Source of the DNA: an uncultured Muribaculaceae bacterium
Lineage (GTDB): Bacteria; Bacteroidota; Bacteroidia; Bacteroidales; Muribaculaceae
Reading direction: 5' to 3'
Assembly: GCA_947178505.1 (NCBI GenBank)
Contig: CAMWYR010000006.1
Span: 1-64,000 of the forward strand
Length of the DNA: 64,000 nt
A model generated the notes under the pieces. The model was not told the origin of the DNA, did not search any database, and saw only the letters and a list, made by a program, of their open reading frames with translations. Made by a program: the position numbers and the translations under genes. Positions 45,485-52,864 of this stretch are shown here, piece by piece; position 1 is the stretch's first letter, and each line of letters begins with the position of its first letter.

Positions 45485-46786
45485 ATGATTATCCAATTGC
45501 TTTTTGTTCTTACCGCCATTATCATCGGTGCGCGTCTCGGCGGCATCGGTCTTGGTGTGATGGGCGGGGTAGGTCTGGCAATTCTTGTCTTCGTGTTCGG
45601 ACTTGAGCCCACCAGTCCTCCCATTGATGTGATGCTGATGATCGCCGCCGTGATTTCAGCAGCAGCCGCGATGCAGGCTGCCGGCGGACTCGACTGGCTT
45701 GTGAGGGTCGCTGAGAAATTGCTCCGGAAGAATCCCTCACATGTCACTATCGTCAGCCCCCTTGTGACTTATTTCTTTACATTCGTAGCCGGCACGGGCC
45801 ATGTGGCTTATTCGGTGCTTCCGGTAATCGCGGAAGTTGCGCGCGAGACTAAAATACGGCCTGAGCGTCCGCTTGGTATTGCGGTGATCGCGTCGCAGCA
45901 GGCCATTACGGCGAGCCCGATCTCGGCCGCTACGGTGGCTCTTCTCGGGTTGCTTACGGGGTTTGATATTACGCTTTTCGATATTCTTAAGGTCACTATC
46001 CCGGCCACGCTGGTTGGCGTGCTCGTCGGCGCCTTCCTATCAAAGCGTGTGGGTAAGGAACTGATGGAGGATCCCGAATACCTGCGTCGCGTAGAAGCCG
46101 GGATGATGACTGAAAATTCTCTTAAATTCAATGAAATAAAGAGCACTAAGACAGCTGTTACCTCTGTGGTATGCTTTCTGGTCGCTACGGTGCTCATCGT
46201 GCTTTTCGGTTCTATCGAATCTATGCGTCCGGAGTTCAACGGCGTGCGTATGGATATGCCTGCACTCATCGAGATTCTGATGCTCTCCACATGTGCAGTG
46301 ATCCTGATCCTGTCGAAGACGAATGGTATTGCTCCCACTCAGGGTAGCGTCTTCATCGCCGGTATGCAGGCTGTCATCGCTATCTTCGGTATCGCTTGGA
46401 TGGGCGACACGTTCATCAACGGAAATATCTCGGTGCTCACCGATTCAATCAAGGGAATGGTGACGGAAATGCCATGGCTGTTTGCTGTCGCGCTTTTCGT
46501 GATGTCGATTCTGCTCTACAGTCAGGCCGCTACGGTGCGTGCGATCGTGCCGCTCGGAGTTGCGCTGGGCCTCAGCCCCTGGATGCTGATCGCTCTCTTC
46601 CCGGCCGTGAACGGATATTTCTTCATCCCGAATTACCCGACGCTCGTGGCCGCGATCAACTTCGACCGCACCGGCACGACGAAGATCGGAAAGTATATTC
46701 TGAACCATTCATTCATGATGCCCGGCATGGTGGCCACGATTGTGGCTATCGGCACCGGACTGCTGCTTATCCAGTTCTATCAGTAA
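45485..46786 (+). CDS. dcuA: Anaerobic C4-dicarboxylate antiporter (DcuA/DcuB type)
   Basis: 433 residues from ATG 45485 (MIIQLLFVLTAIIIGARLGG), the size of E. coli DcuA; a longer frame from 45410 is unlikely. About 10-12 membrane segments, with conserved AGTGHVAYSVLPVIAEVA and QQAITASPISAATVALLG. It exchanges aspartate/fumarate/malate for succinate across the inner membrane under anaerobiosis. The asparaginase gene follows 34 bp later. DcuA versus DcuB cannot be settled from sequence. Confidence 0.92.
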   Translation: MIIQLLFVLTAIIIGARLGGIGLGVMGGVGLAILVFVFGLEPTSPPIDVMLMIAAVISAAAAMQAAGGLDWLVRVAEKLLRKNPSHVTIVSPLVTYFFTFVAGTGHVAYSVLPVIAEVARETKIRPERPLGIAVIASQQAITASPISAATVALLGLLTGFDITLFDILKVTIPATLVGVLVGAFLSKRVGKELMEDPEYLRRVEAGMMTENSLKFNEIKSTKTAVTSVVCFLVATVLIVLFGSIESMRPEFNGVRMDMPALIEILMLSTCAVILILSKTNGIAPTQGSVFIAGMQAVIAIFGIAWMGDTFINGNISVLTDSIKGMVTEMPWLFAVALFVMSILLYSQAATVRAIVPLGVALGLSPWMLIALFPAVNGYFFIPNYPTLVAAINFDRTGTTKIGKYILNHSFMMPGMVATIVAIGTGLLLIQFYQ

Positions 46787-46820
46787 TGATCATCTGACCA
46801 ACACCTTAAATTTAAATAAT

Positions 46821-47888
46821 ATGAAGAATCTTAAATCACTCGCGCTCGTGGCTGTCATGGCGATAGCCACAGTCATGTCGGCTTTTGCAAAGGATAAGCC
46901 GGATGTATACATTCTCGCAACGGGTGGCACCATTGCCGGCACCGGCGCTTCGGCTGTTGCATCGGGCTATACGGCCGGTCAGGTGGCTATTGAATCGCTG
47001 ATTTCTGCCGTGCCTCATCTGCGCGACCTCGCCAACATCACTGGCGAGCAGATCGTCAGCATCGGTTCGCAGGATATGAACGACCAGGTATGGCTCACGC
47101 TTGCAAAGCGTATCAATGAGCTGCTTGCTTCCGACGATATCGACGGCATCGTGATCACTCACGGAACAGACACTATGGAGGAGACCGCATATTTCCTTAA
47201 TCTTACCGTACATAGCAATAAGCCGGTGGTTCTTACCGGTGCAATGCGTCCGTCGACGGCTCTGAGTGCCGACGGCCCGTTGAATCTCTACAACGCAGTG
47301 GCCACTGCCGCATCTCCTTCTGCCAAAGATCGCGGCGTGATGGTCGTGATGAACGGTCTCATCCTTGGCGCTCACGGCACGCAGAAGATGAATACTCTCA
47401 GCGTTCAGACTTTCCAGGATCCCGATGGCGGTCCGCTGGGATATGTCTATAATTCTGAGCCCCGCTGGAATCTCTGCACGCTCAAGAAGCATACGACTCA
47501 GTCGGTGTTTGATGTCACTAACCTCGATGTGCTCCCCAAGGTTGGTATTGTTTATTCTTACTCGAACGTTGACGCCGACGTGATGTCGCCCTTCCTGAAT
47601 CCGGCCAACGGCTACCAGGGTGTGATCCATGCCGGAGTAGGTAATGGTAATATCCACAAGAATATCTTCCCGGCGCTTGATCAGGCGCGTGCTCAGGGTA
47701 TCGCCGTGGTGCGTTCAAGCCGTCTTCCGACCGGCCCCACTACTCTCTATGATGAGGTCGACGACGAGGCTCACCAGTTTGTGGCGTCCTGGGAACTCAA
47801 TCCGCAGAAGGCTCGCGTGCTGCTTATGCTCGGTCTTACGAAGACTCATGACTGGAAGGAACTCCAGAAATATTTCGACGAATATTAA
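46821..47888 (+). CDS. ansB: Type II (periplasmic) L-asparaginase
   Basis: 355 residues from ATG 46821, which opens a signal peptide (...VMSAFA-KDKP). First catalytic Thr in LATGGTIAGTG, second triad in VITHGTDTMEETAYFL. Hydrolyses asparagine to aspartate and ammonia in the periplasm; the products feed the Dcu carrier and aspartase next to it. A longer frame from 46740 overlaps dcuA and lacks a signal peptide, so it is rejected. Confidence 0.95.
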   Translation: MKNLKSLALVAVMAIATVMSAFAKDKPDVYILATGGTIAGTGASAVASGYTAGQVAIESLISAVPHLRDLANITGEQIVSIGSQDMNDQVWLTLAKRINELLASDDIDGIVITHGTDTMEETAYFLNLTVHSNKPVVLTGAMRPSTALSADGPLNLYNAVATAASPSAKDRGVMVVMNGLILGAHGTQKMNTLSVQTFQDPDGGPLGYVYNSEPRWNLCTLKKHTTQSVFDVTNLDVLPKVGIVYSYSNVDADVMSPFLNPANGYQGVIHAGVGNGNIHKNIFPALDQARAQGIAVVRSSRLPTGPTTLYDEVDDEAHQFVASWELNPQKARVLLMLGLTKTHDWKELQKYFDEY

Positions 47889-47901
47889 TAGATGATACGA
47901 T

Positions 47902-47946
47902 AGACTCGACAACCGGATTTTTTCCGGTTGCCGGGTCTCTTTTTTC
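47902..47946 (+). terminator. ansB terminator
   Basis: Stem AACCGGA/TCCGGTT (47911-47917, 47923-47929) extended by outer AGAC/GTCT pairs, then a T-rich tail. Confidence 0.7.
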
Positions 47947-48027
47947 ATCCGTTTATATTTTCTCCAGCAACGTAAAGCGGAGTACAGACTATAATCACTC
48001 TAACCACTTATCTAACACCACTCTATC

Positions 48028-49236
48028 ATGAAAACTCCTTTATTCGTAACAGCGATGTTACTTTGCGCCGGCAGTGCGTTTGCCCAGCAGGAGAGCCTCG
48101 GCAACGTCAACACTGAAAATGAGAAGAGCCTCGCTGAGGAAGTGCTCAAACTTCAGAATAAGACCGACAAATTCAACCTGTTCCTGAATATGCATGGTGA
48201 TTTCGAATCATCGTGGACCGGTTCGGATTTCGACGGCGGTAAGTTCCGCTTTCAGCAGCTCCGCGTTGAAGCTAAGGGCCGGGTGAATTCTTGGCTCAGC
48301 TATCGCTACCGTCAGCGCCTCAATAAGGGCGATGATCCCAATGGCTATTTCGACAACGTGCTTCAGAGTATCGATATCGCCGGTATAGGCCTGCATCATA
48401 AGAAGTGGTCAGCTTTCCTCGGTAAGCAGTGCGCCGCTTACGGCGGCATTGAGTTCGACCTCAATCCTATCGAGATTTACCAGTATTCAGACATGGTCGA
48501 CTATATGACCAACTTCATGACCGGTTTCACTGTCGCCTACGACTTTACGCCCAACCAGCAGCTCCAGTTCCAGATTCTCGACGGTCTCGTGTCATCGTCA
48601 GAAAAGATGTACGGTGACTATCGTCCGGCAAAGTTGCCGATGGTGTATACGCTTAACTGGAACGGAAACTTCAACGACGTTTACAAGACCCGATGGTCGG
48701 CGTCGATCATGAATGAGACAAAGGGTGAGCACATGTGGTACTTTGCCTTAGGTAACGATTTCCGTCTGTCTGACAAGGTAGGAATGTACTTCGACTGGAT
48801 GTATTCGCTCGAGGGTGTCGACCGCAAGGGCATTATCACCGATATCGTTGCTCCTAACGGTGCTCCGCGCAAGGTTGGCAAGACAGATATCATGTCGTTT
48901 GTCCTTCATCTCAACTGGCAGTTCCACCCTTCGTGGAATATCTTTGCCAAGGGAATGTATGAGAATGAGGGTGTCTATAAGACCAACACTTCGGAGGTTT
49001 ATGATGCGCAGGGCGGTATCATGAGCGAGACGCTCGACAAGGGTAAATATCGCACGGCGTTAGGATACATCGGAGGTATTGAATACTATCCCTTCCGTGA
49101 CCGCAACCTTCACTTCTTCGCCACTTATGTAGGACGTAACTACAAATACACAGGCAAGGCCAAGGCCTTCGGGGCTTCAGACTACAACACCAACTCCGTC
49201 CAGATAGGTTTCATCTGGCAGATGCCGGTGTTCTGA
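48028..49236 (+). CDS. Outer-membrane porin (phosphate-selective porin O/P-like)
   Basis: 402 residues. Signal peptide (...LLCAGSAFA-QQ), then a beta-barrel pattern of alternating strands and a C-terminal aromatic residue (QIGFIWQMPVF). An Asn/Glu-rich linker and predicted short coiled coil (about 30-45) precede the barrel. Typical of porin O/P-type proteins in Bacteroidetes. It sits directly after the asparaginase gene, so it probably lets asparagine/aspartate or dicarboxylates through the outer membrane (inference from context). Confidence 0.85.
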   Translation: MKTPLFVTAMLLCAGSAFAQQESLGNVNTENEKSLAEEVLKLQNKTDKFNLFLNMHGDFESSWTGSDFDGGKFRFQQLRVEAKGRVNSWLSYRYRQRLNKGDDPNGYFDNVLQSIDIAGIGLHHKKWSAFLGKQCAAYGGIEFDLNPIEIYQYSDMVDYMTNFMTGFTVAYDFTPNQQLQFQILDGLVSSSEKMYGDYRPAKLPMVYTLNWNGNFNDVYKTRWSASIMNETKGEHMWYFALGNDFRLSDKVGMYFDWMYSLEGVDRKGIITDIVAPNGAPRKVGKTDIMSFVLHLNWQFHPSWNIFAKGMYENEGVYKTNTSEVYDAQGGIMSETLDKGKYRTALGYIGGIEYYPFRDRNLHFFATYVGRNYKYTGKAKAFGASDYNTNSVQIGFIWQMPVF

Positions 49237-49313
49237 TAGATTATTCATGGCGTTTACGGAATCATTTCCTGCGCCGCATAGTCAGATTCCAACTCACATA
49301 GGCTCCATCCACT

Positions 49314-49355
49314 AAAATCGGGCCTCCGGCGTATCAATGCCGGAGGCCCGATTTT
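49314..49355. terminator. Bidirectional terminator after the porin gene
   Basis: 17-bp perfect stem (49314-49330 with 49339-49355), A- and T-rich ends; serves the porin on plus and limits element C read-through on minus. Confidence 0.85.
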
Positions 49356-49360
49356 TAGGG

Positions 49361-49428
49361 CAAAAAAAATTGATTGTCTCACGACAACCAATCTTGCGTT
49401 AACCTTAAAATCTAATACCATGAAAAAC
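49361..49428 (-). ncRNA. Small RNA element C (stand-alone copy)
   Basis: On the minus strand TAATTTTG (49442-49435) is followed after 7 nt by GTTTTTCATGGTATTAGATT and TTAAGGTTAACG, then a hairpin (GATTGGTTGTC with GACAATCAATT, loop GTGA) and T8. Same architecture as elements A and B. No coding sequence follows on this strand: it points into the 3' end of the porin gene. It therefore looks like an independent ~65-nt RNA. The rest of the 503-bp gap (49450-49600) is AT-rich with no recognised feature. Confidence 0.7.
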
Positions 49429-49601
49429 TCAATGCAAAATTACAAAATATTTTTAAAATATGCTATACAACATAAAATAAATTATTAAATTTAAACTTTA
49501 TTAACATTTAAGGTTTCAAAAGTAGCTATTCGCTGAATAGTTACCATTTATTCAATAATTTCCCAAATGATGATAAATATTCTTAAAAATATAAATGCAG
49601 A

Positions 49602-49653
49602 CCCGTCAATTTTCAATTGTTGCAGATTACTCTGCTGATTGAAAATCGACGGG
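49602..49653 (-). terminator. Inverted repeat after the first GH-like gene
   Basis: 16-bp arms (49602-49617 with 49638-49653, one mismatch) around an inner CAG/CTG stem. The same element recurs at 52778-52829 and, truncated, at 56389-56430. On the minus strand the T run is weak, so termination strength is uncertain. Confidence 0.55.
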
Positions 49654-49739
49654 GTTTGCATTAATAGAAATAGGCTGCCATTCTGACGGCTGTGGCCGAG
49701 TCTTTATATGTCACTCGCTTTATCTATCCGCGGATAACT

Positions 49740-51152
49740 CTACTCCCATCGGAGAATCACGGAATCTCCGGCGGGAATGGTTAGCTGCACATCGCCGGAG
49801 GTCAAGGCTTTCTCCTGATATGACACTCCGGAATCTGCGACTCTGGCGGTCAATACCTGATAAGTCCGATGTTCGGGACTCAGTGTAAGCGTGATGGTCT
49901 TCTGAGAGTAAACATCCTTGTTGACGATCATAAGGAATTCCTTCATATCCTTTTCATCGAGAGATGTGTTGGCCTTATTCAGCAGCCCTTTGTCAGGCCG
50001 AAGAACAAGATGCGAGAACATTAGATCCATTGGCTTATCCTTGCCCTCTTCACTGACACATATCACAGGGCCTAAACTCCGCGTCATCGCATTGTAGAGT
50101 GCGCTGTAGGTTGGCTCGGTGGCGTAGTACGAATCTGTATGAAAAGACTCAATATGGTCCGCTCCCAAAAATATGGCTTCATAGTTTGCCACTTTTGTGA
50201 TTATGGCAGCCATATTACTGGTCAGGTTCTTAAGAGTGGTCACATCAGTGAGTGATCCAATTGATTTGGCACGGCTCTCAATATCTGAGAAGACAAGACC
50301 CTGGGCGCCATAAGCCAGTCCGCTCCACGCCGACAGCAACATCAGACGGCTTGTCATATTGTTTTTCGCAATCTCGCCTGCAGGCGTAAGAATTTGGTAT
50401 GCGGAAAGTCCGACCTGCGACCACATTGACCGGTTGGTAAGAAGACCGATATGACGCATTATCTCAAGATTGTTGAAGAACCGCATATTGCGCGTCGGGA
50501 TAGTTTCCTGTTCCGCCGTTTCCGAGGGCGGATTCAGTACGGAATCCGATAACCAGACAGCCGGCCCCATCGCCCTCTGCACACCGGCCAGATACGTATC
50601 GTAAGCCGGAAGTTCTGCAATGCCTGCCTTTTCGATGCTAACCTCTTTGGCGATTAGCGGGCGCCGACGCTGCTCAGGCACCCTTGATAAAATCAAGGGA
50701 ATATTGGGATCCTTGAGAATATGACTTTTGACTTGATAATCGGCCAATTCATTCTTGCTCGGCTTGTCAGCGAGCAAGATGCCTGCTATCTTCCCGGAGG
50801 AAAGATTTGTCGTCAAGCGCCTACGGGCTTCGGCTGAGTCGTTATACTTGACAAGCGCCTTGATATTGCCTGCAGAGCATGATTGGATCAGTGCATCATT
50901 ATCGGGGATGACTACGCAGTTTATTCCCGCGGTCCGGATAGCCCTCACAAAATTGAGGCTATCCGCAGCGGATAATGAACGTAAGTCATTACCGAGCGCG
51001 TCTCTATTGCAGCCCCATACGACGAAAGGCATGCGTCCCGGGGTAGGCGATTTGTACACGTGGCTGTTGAATCTGTCGTAGAATGTTGTTTGCGACGTTG
51101 TGTCAGCGTTGACTGCGTCAACACTGTTTGCGGAATTTAATTTCTCTTCCAT
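49740..51152 (-). CDS. Glycoside-hydrolase-like protein, copy 1 (no signal peptide)
   Basis: 470 residues. It has the layout of a Bacteroidetes TIM-barrel hydrolase-like family (GH42/clan A-like), with IRTAGINCVVIPDND, GILLADKPSKNEL, FFNNLEIMRHIG...SMWSQVG and LLSAWSGLAYGAQGLVFSD. A C-terminal beta-sandwich-like domain ends PAGDSVILRWE. The usual DEP motif reads ADKP here, so a catalytic Glu may be lost. There is no signal peptide: it starts MEEKLNSANSVD, like copy 2. Promoter TAATTTTG at 51248-51241. Activity is unproven. Confidence 0.6.
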   Translation of the reverse strand: MEEKLNSANSVDAVNADTTSQTTFYDRFNSHVYKSPTPGRMPFVVWGCNRDALGNDLRSLSAADSLNFVRAIRTAGINCVVIPDNDALIQSCSAGNIKALVKYNDSAEARRRLTTNLSSGKIAGILLADKPSKNELADYQVKSHILKDPNIPLILSRVPEQRRRPLIAKEVSIEKAGIAELPAYDTYLAGVQRAMGPAVWLSDSVLNPPSETAEQETIPTRNMRFFNNLEIMRHIGLLTNRSMWSQVGLSAYQILTPAGEIAKNNMTSRLMLLSAWSGLAYGAQGLVFSDIESRAKSIGSLTDVTTLKNLTSNMAAIITKVANYEAIFLGADHIESFHTDSYYATEPTYSALYNAMTRSLGPVICVSEEGKDKPMDLMFSHLVLRPDKGLLNKANTSLDEKDMKEFLMIVNKDVYSQKTITLTLSPEHRTYQVLTARVADSGVSYQEKALTSGDVQLTIPAGDSVILRWE

Positions 51153-51240
51153 AATGATTGAAATTGTAATTGTGATTATAATTGTAAATGATGACTTCGC
51201 CGGGCCGATATATCTTTGATCCGGAGGCCTGACGACACTG

Positions 51241-51248
51241 CAAAATTA
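51241..51248 (-). promoter_or_regulatory. Promoter -7 element (TAATTTTG) of GH-like copy 1
   Basis: Exact TAnnTTTG on the minus strand inside the 389-bp repeat; leader ~83 nt. The second copy is at 54838-54831. Confidence 0.55.
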
Positions 51249-51301
51249 CTACGCCTTGACTCACTTCCATCCTTATCGCCACCCAATTGGAAGATTTTTT
51301 A

Positions 51302-51330
51302 TAAAAAATGGGTGCGTTCCCGCACCCATT
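51302..51330 (-). terminator. Terminator of LRR protein gene 1
   Basis: 10-bp perfect stem AATGGGTGCG (51307-51316 with 51321-51330), TTCC loop, then a T-rich tail on the minus strand. Identical copy at 54892-54920. Confidence 0.75.
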
Positions 51331-51369
51331 TCCTTTAAAATGAATCTTGATTGGAATAAGATTCAAATA

Positions 51370-52686
51370 TCAGTTCACCACAATTTTATTTACCTTCGAG
51401 CCTTTACGCACAATGTAGCAGCCGGGCCCAAGTTCAGAAATTTTCTTCGAAAGGCGTATGCCGTCGAGCGAGTATACTTCACTTACCGACTCATTATCTG
51501 ACAATCCTGGCTCGGCAACTCCTGAAGGATCGGCCGTGCCCTCTATCGGAAGTATATTCACGAACTTGTTCCAGGGGAAGGTATTGCGCGCGTTCTCTAC
51601 ACCTTCCTCCCCCTCGACATATAGAGTGCCATCTTTATAAATATCGTCACTAAACAACTCTGCCGACTCAGTTTCTTGTGGCGTGGAGGTATGGTAGTAG
51701 ACCTCGAAACCTTCTCCCATCCAGGGATATACAATTCTAACTAACCTGATATTAGGTACATCAAATATCACATCTCTATCAATATCCAGCCGTTTGAATT
51801 GCCCTGGATAAACGATGACAAAAATAGGGTCCTTATAATAGGGCCTAAACCGAGTACCACGTGGAAGTATCACACGTCGCAGAGAATCACATTGCATAAA
51901 GGCCTCACACCCCAGCTTACAGTTCTCGCCAAGATTCAGTTCCTTCAGGCTAAGATTACATTGAAAGGCTCCCGTACCTATCTCGACTCCATTGGGGATG
52001 GTTAAAGTATCTAACTCACAATGTGAAAATGCATACCATCCTATCTTTTTGACAGTGGAGCGCAGTTTAAGCCGTTTGACATTATTACTTTTAAACGTCC
52101 CATATGGAATTTCCCTAAGATGAGCTGGCCAGTCCACTTGCTCTAACTTATTATACTCGAATATCTCTTCCCCAATTGAATCTGGATTAGAAGGTAACAG
52201 TTTGAAATTAAATTCCTTGAGGTGACAATTCGAAAAAGCACGGTTACCTAACTTTATGAACTTGGAGGAATTATTTATCTCCAACGTATCCAAACCTTCG
52301 TCAAATGGATAATCATCAATTCTGTTGATTGTGGCAGGTAGGGTAACTCTGACTATTCTGCGGTATTTATAGTTCCAGTCGGGGTCCAGGTCTATACTCG
52401 GAGGCAGGTCTTCACAATCCCCCACAAACGCCCTCGTCCTTACAGTAGTCACTACATACTTCATGCCGTCGTCGGGATTGGTCACGCTGTCCGGCACGTC
52501 AAACGAATATTTCCCCCAGGTGTCAAATAAAGCGGGGGCCATACCTACCGAGACCTCTCCGGGACGTTCGGCTATAGGTGCATACTCCAACTGGTCTATC
52601 ACAAAGCCGCTGTAGGCGAGAAAGACTCCCCCTATAAGCAGAAGGGCAGTAGACGCGAAGCGGTTTAAAGTCATTATTTTTTTCAT
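51370..52686 (-). CDS. BspA-like leucine-rich-repeat surface protein, copy 1
   Basis: 438 residues. N-terminal hydrophobic segment (STALLLIGGVFLAYSGFVI, a signal peptide or anchor without a clear AxA site). Then LRR_5/BspA-type repeats (about 110-330, with LPATINRI, LDTLTIPNGVEIGTGAF and LKELNLGENCKLG). A C-terminal T9SS-like tail (about 400-438) has VYSLDGIRLSKKI and ends GPGCYIVRKGSKVNKIVVN. Likely a cell-surface adhesion or binding protein. The ends match copy 2 closely while the repeat region differs. Promoter TATATTTG at 52719-52712. Confidence 0.8.
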   Translation of the reverse strand: MKKIMTLNRFASTALLLIGGVFLAYSGFVIDQLEYAPIAERPGEVSVGMAPALFDTWGKYSFDVPDSVTNPDDGMKYVVTTVRTRAFVGDCEDLPPSIDLDPDWNYKYRRIVRVTLPATINRIDDYPFDEGLDTLEINNSSKFIKLGNRAFSNCHLKEFNFKLLPSNPDSIGEEIFEYNKLEQVDWPAHLREIPYGTFKSNNVKRLKLRSTVKKIGWYAFSHCELDTLTIPNGVEIGTGAFQCNLSLKELNLGENCKLGCEAFMQCDSLRRVILPRGTRFRPYYKDPIFVIVYPGQFKRLDIDRDVIFDVPNIRLVRIVYPWMGEGFEVYYHTSTPQETESAELFSDDIYKDGTLYVEGEEGVENARNTFPWNKFVNILPIEGTADPSGVAEPGLSDNESVSEVYSLDGIRLSKKISELGPGCYIVRKGSKVNKIVVN

Positions 52687-52711
52687 ATCTCCACAATATT
52701 GTAAATTTTAG

Positions 52712-52719
52712 CAAATATA
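52712..52719 (-). promoter_or_regulatory. Promoter -7 element (TATATTTG) of LRR gene 1
   Basis: Exact TAnnTTTG on the minus strand, short ~19-nt leader. Same arrangement as LRR gene 2. Confidence 0.6.
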
Positions 52720-52777
52720 ACATTTATTCAATGATTTCCCAAATGATGATAAATATTCTTAAAAATATAAATGAAAA

Positions 52778-52829
52778 CCCGTCAATTTTCAATTGTTGCA
52801 GATCTCTCTGCTGATTGAAAATCGACGGG
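52778..52829 (-). terminator. Inverted-repeat terminator of GH-like copy 2
   Basis: 16-bp arms CCCGTCAATTTTCAAT (52778-52793) with 52814-52829, one mismatch, and an inner CAG/CTG stem, followed on the minus strand by TTTT. The flank including AAATGATGATAAATATTC is shared with the 49.6-kb copy. Confidence 0.6.
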
Positions 52830-52864
52830 TCATCAATAATAATAGTCTGCAAGAATACTCTGCG

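Larger units (their letters stand above)
51191..51579. repeat. 389-bp perfect repeat, copy 1
   Basis: Identical base for base to 54781-55169 (offset 3590). It covers the end of the LRR gene (its last ~70 codons), that gene's terminator, and the promoter and most of the leader of the following GH-like gene. Both edges are abrupt. Confidence 0.9.

Noticed and set aside
51118..51366. 82-codon minus-strand frame (and its near-identical twin at 54717-54956) between the LRR and GH-like genes
   Set aside because: It runs through the LRR terminator and GH promoter, overlaps the start of the GH-like gene in another frame, and is conserved only because the DNA is a perfect repeat.
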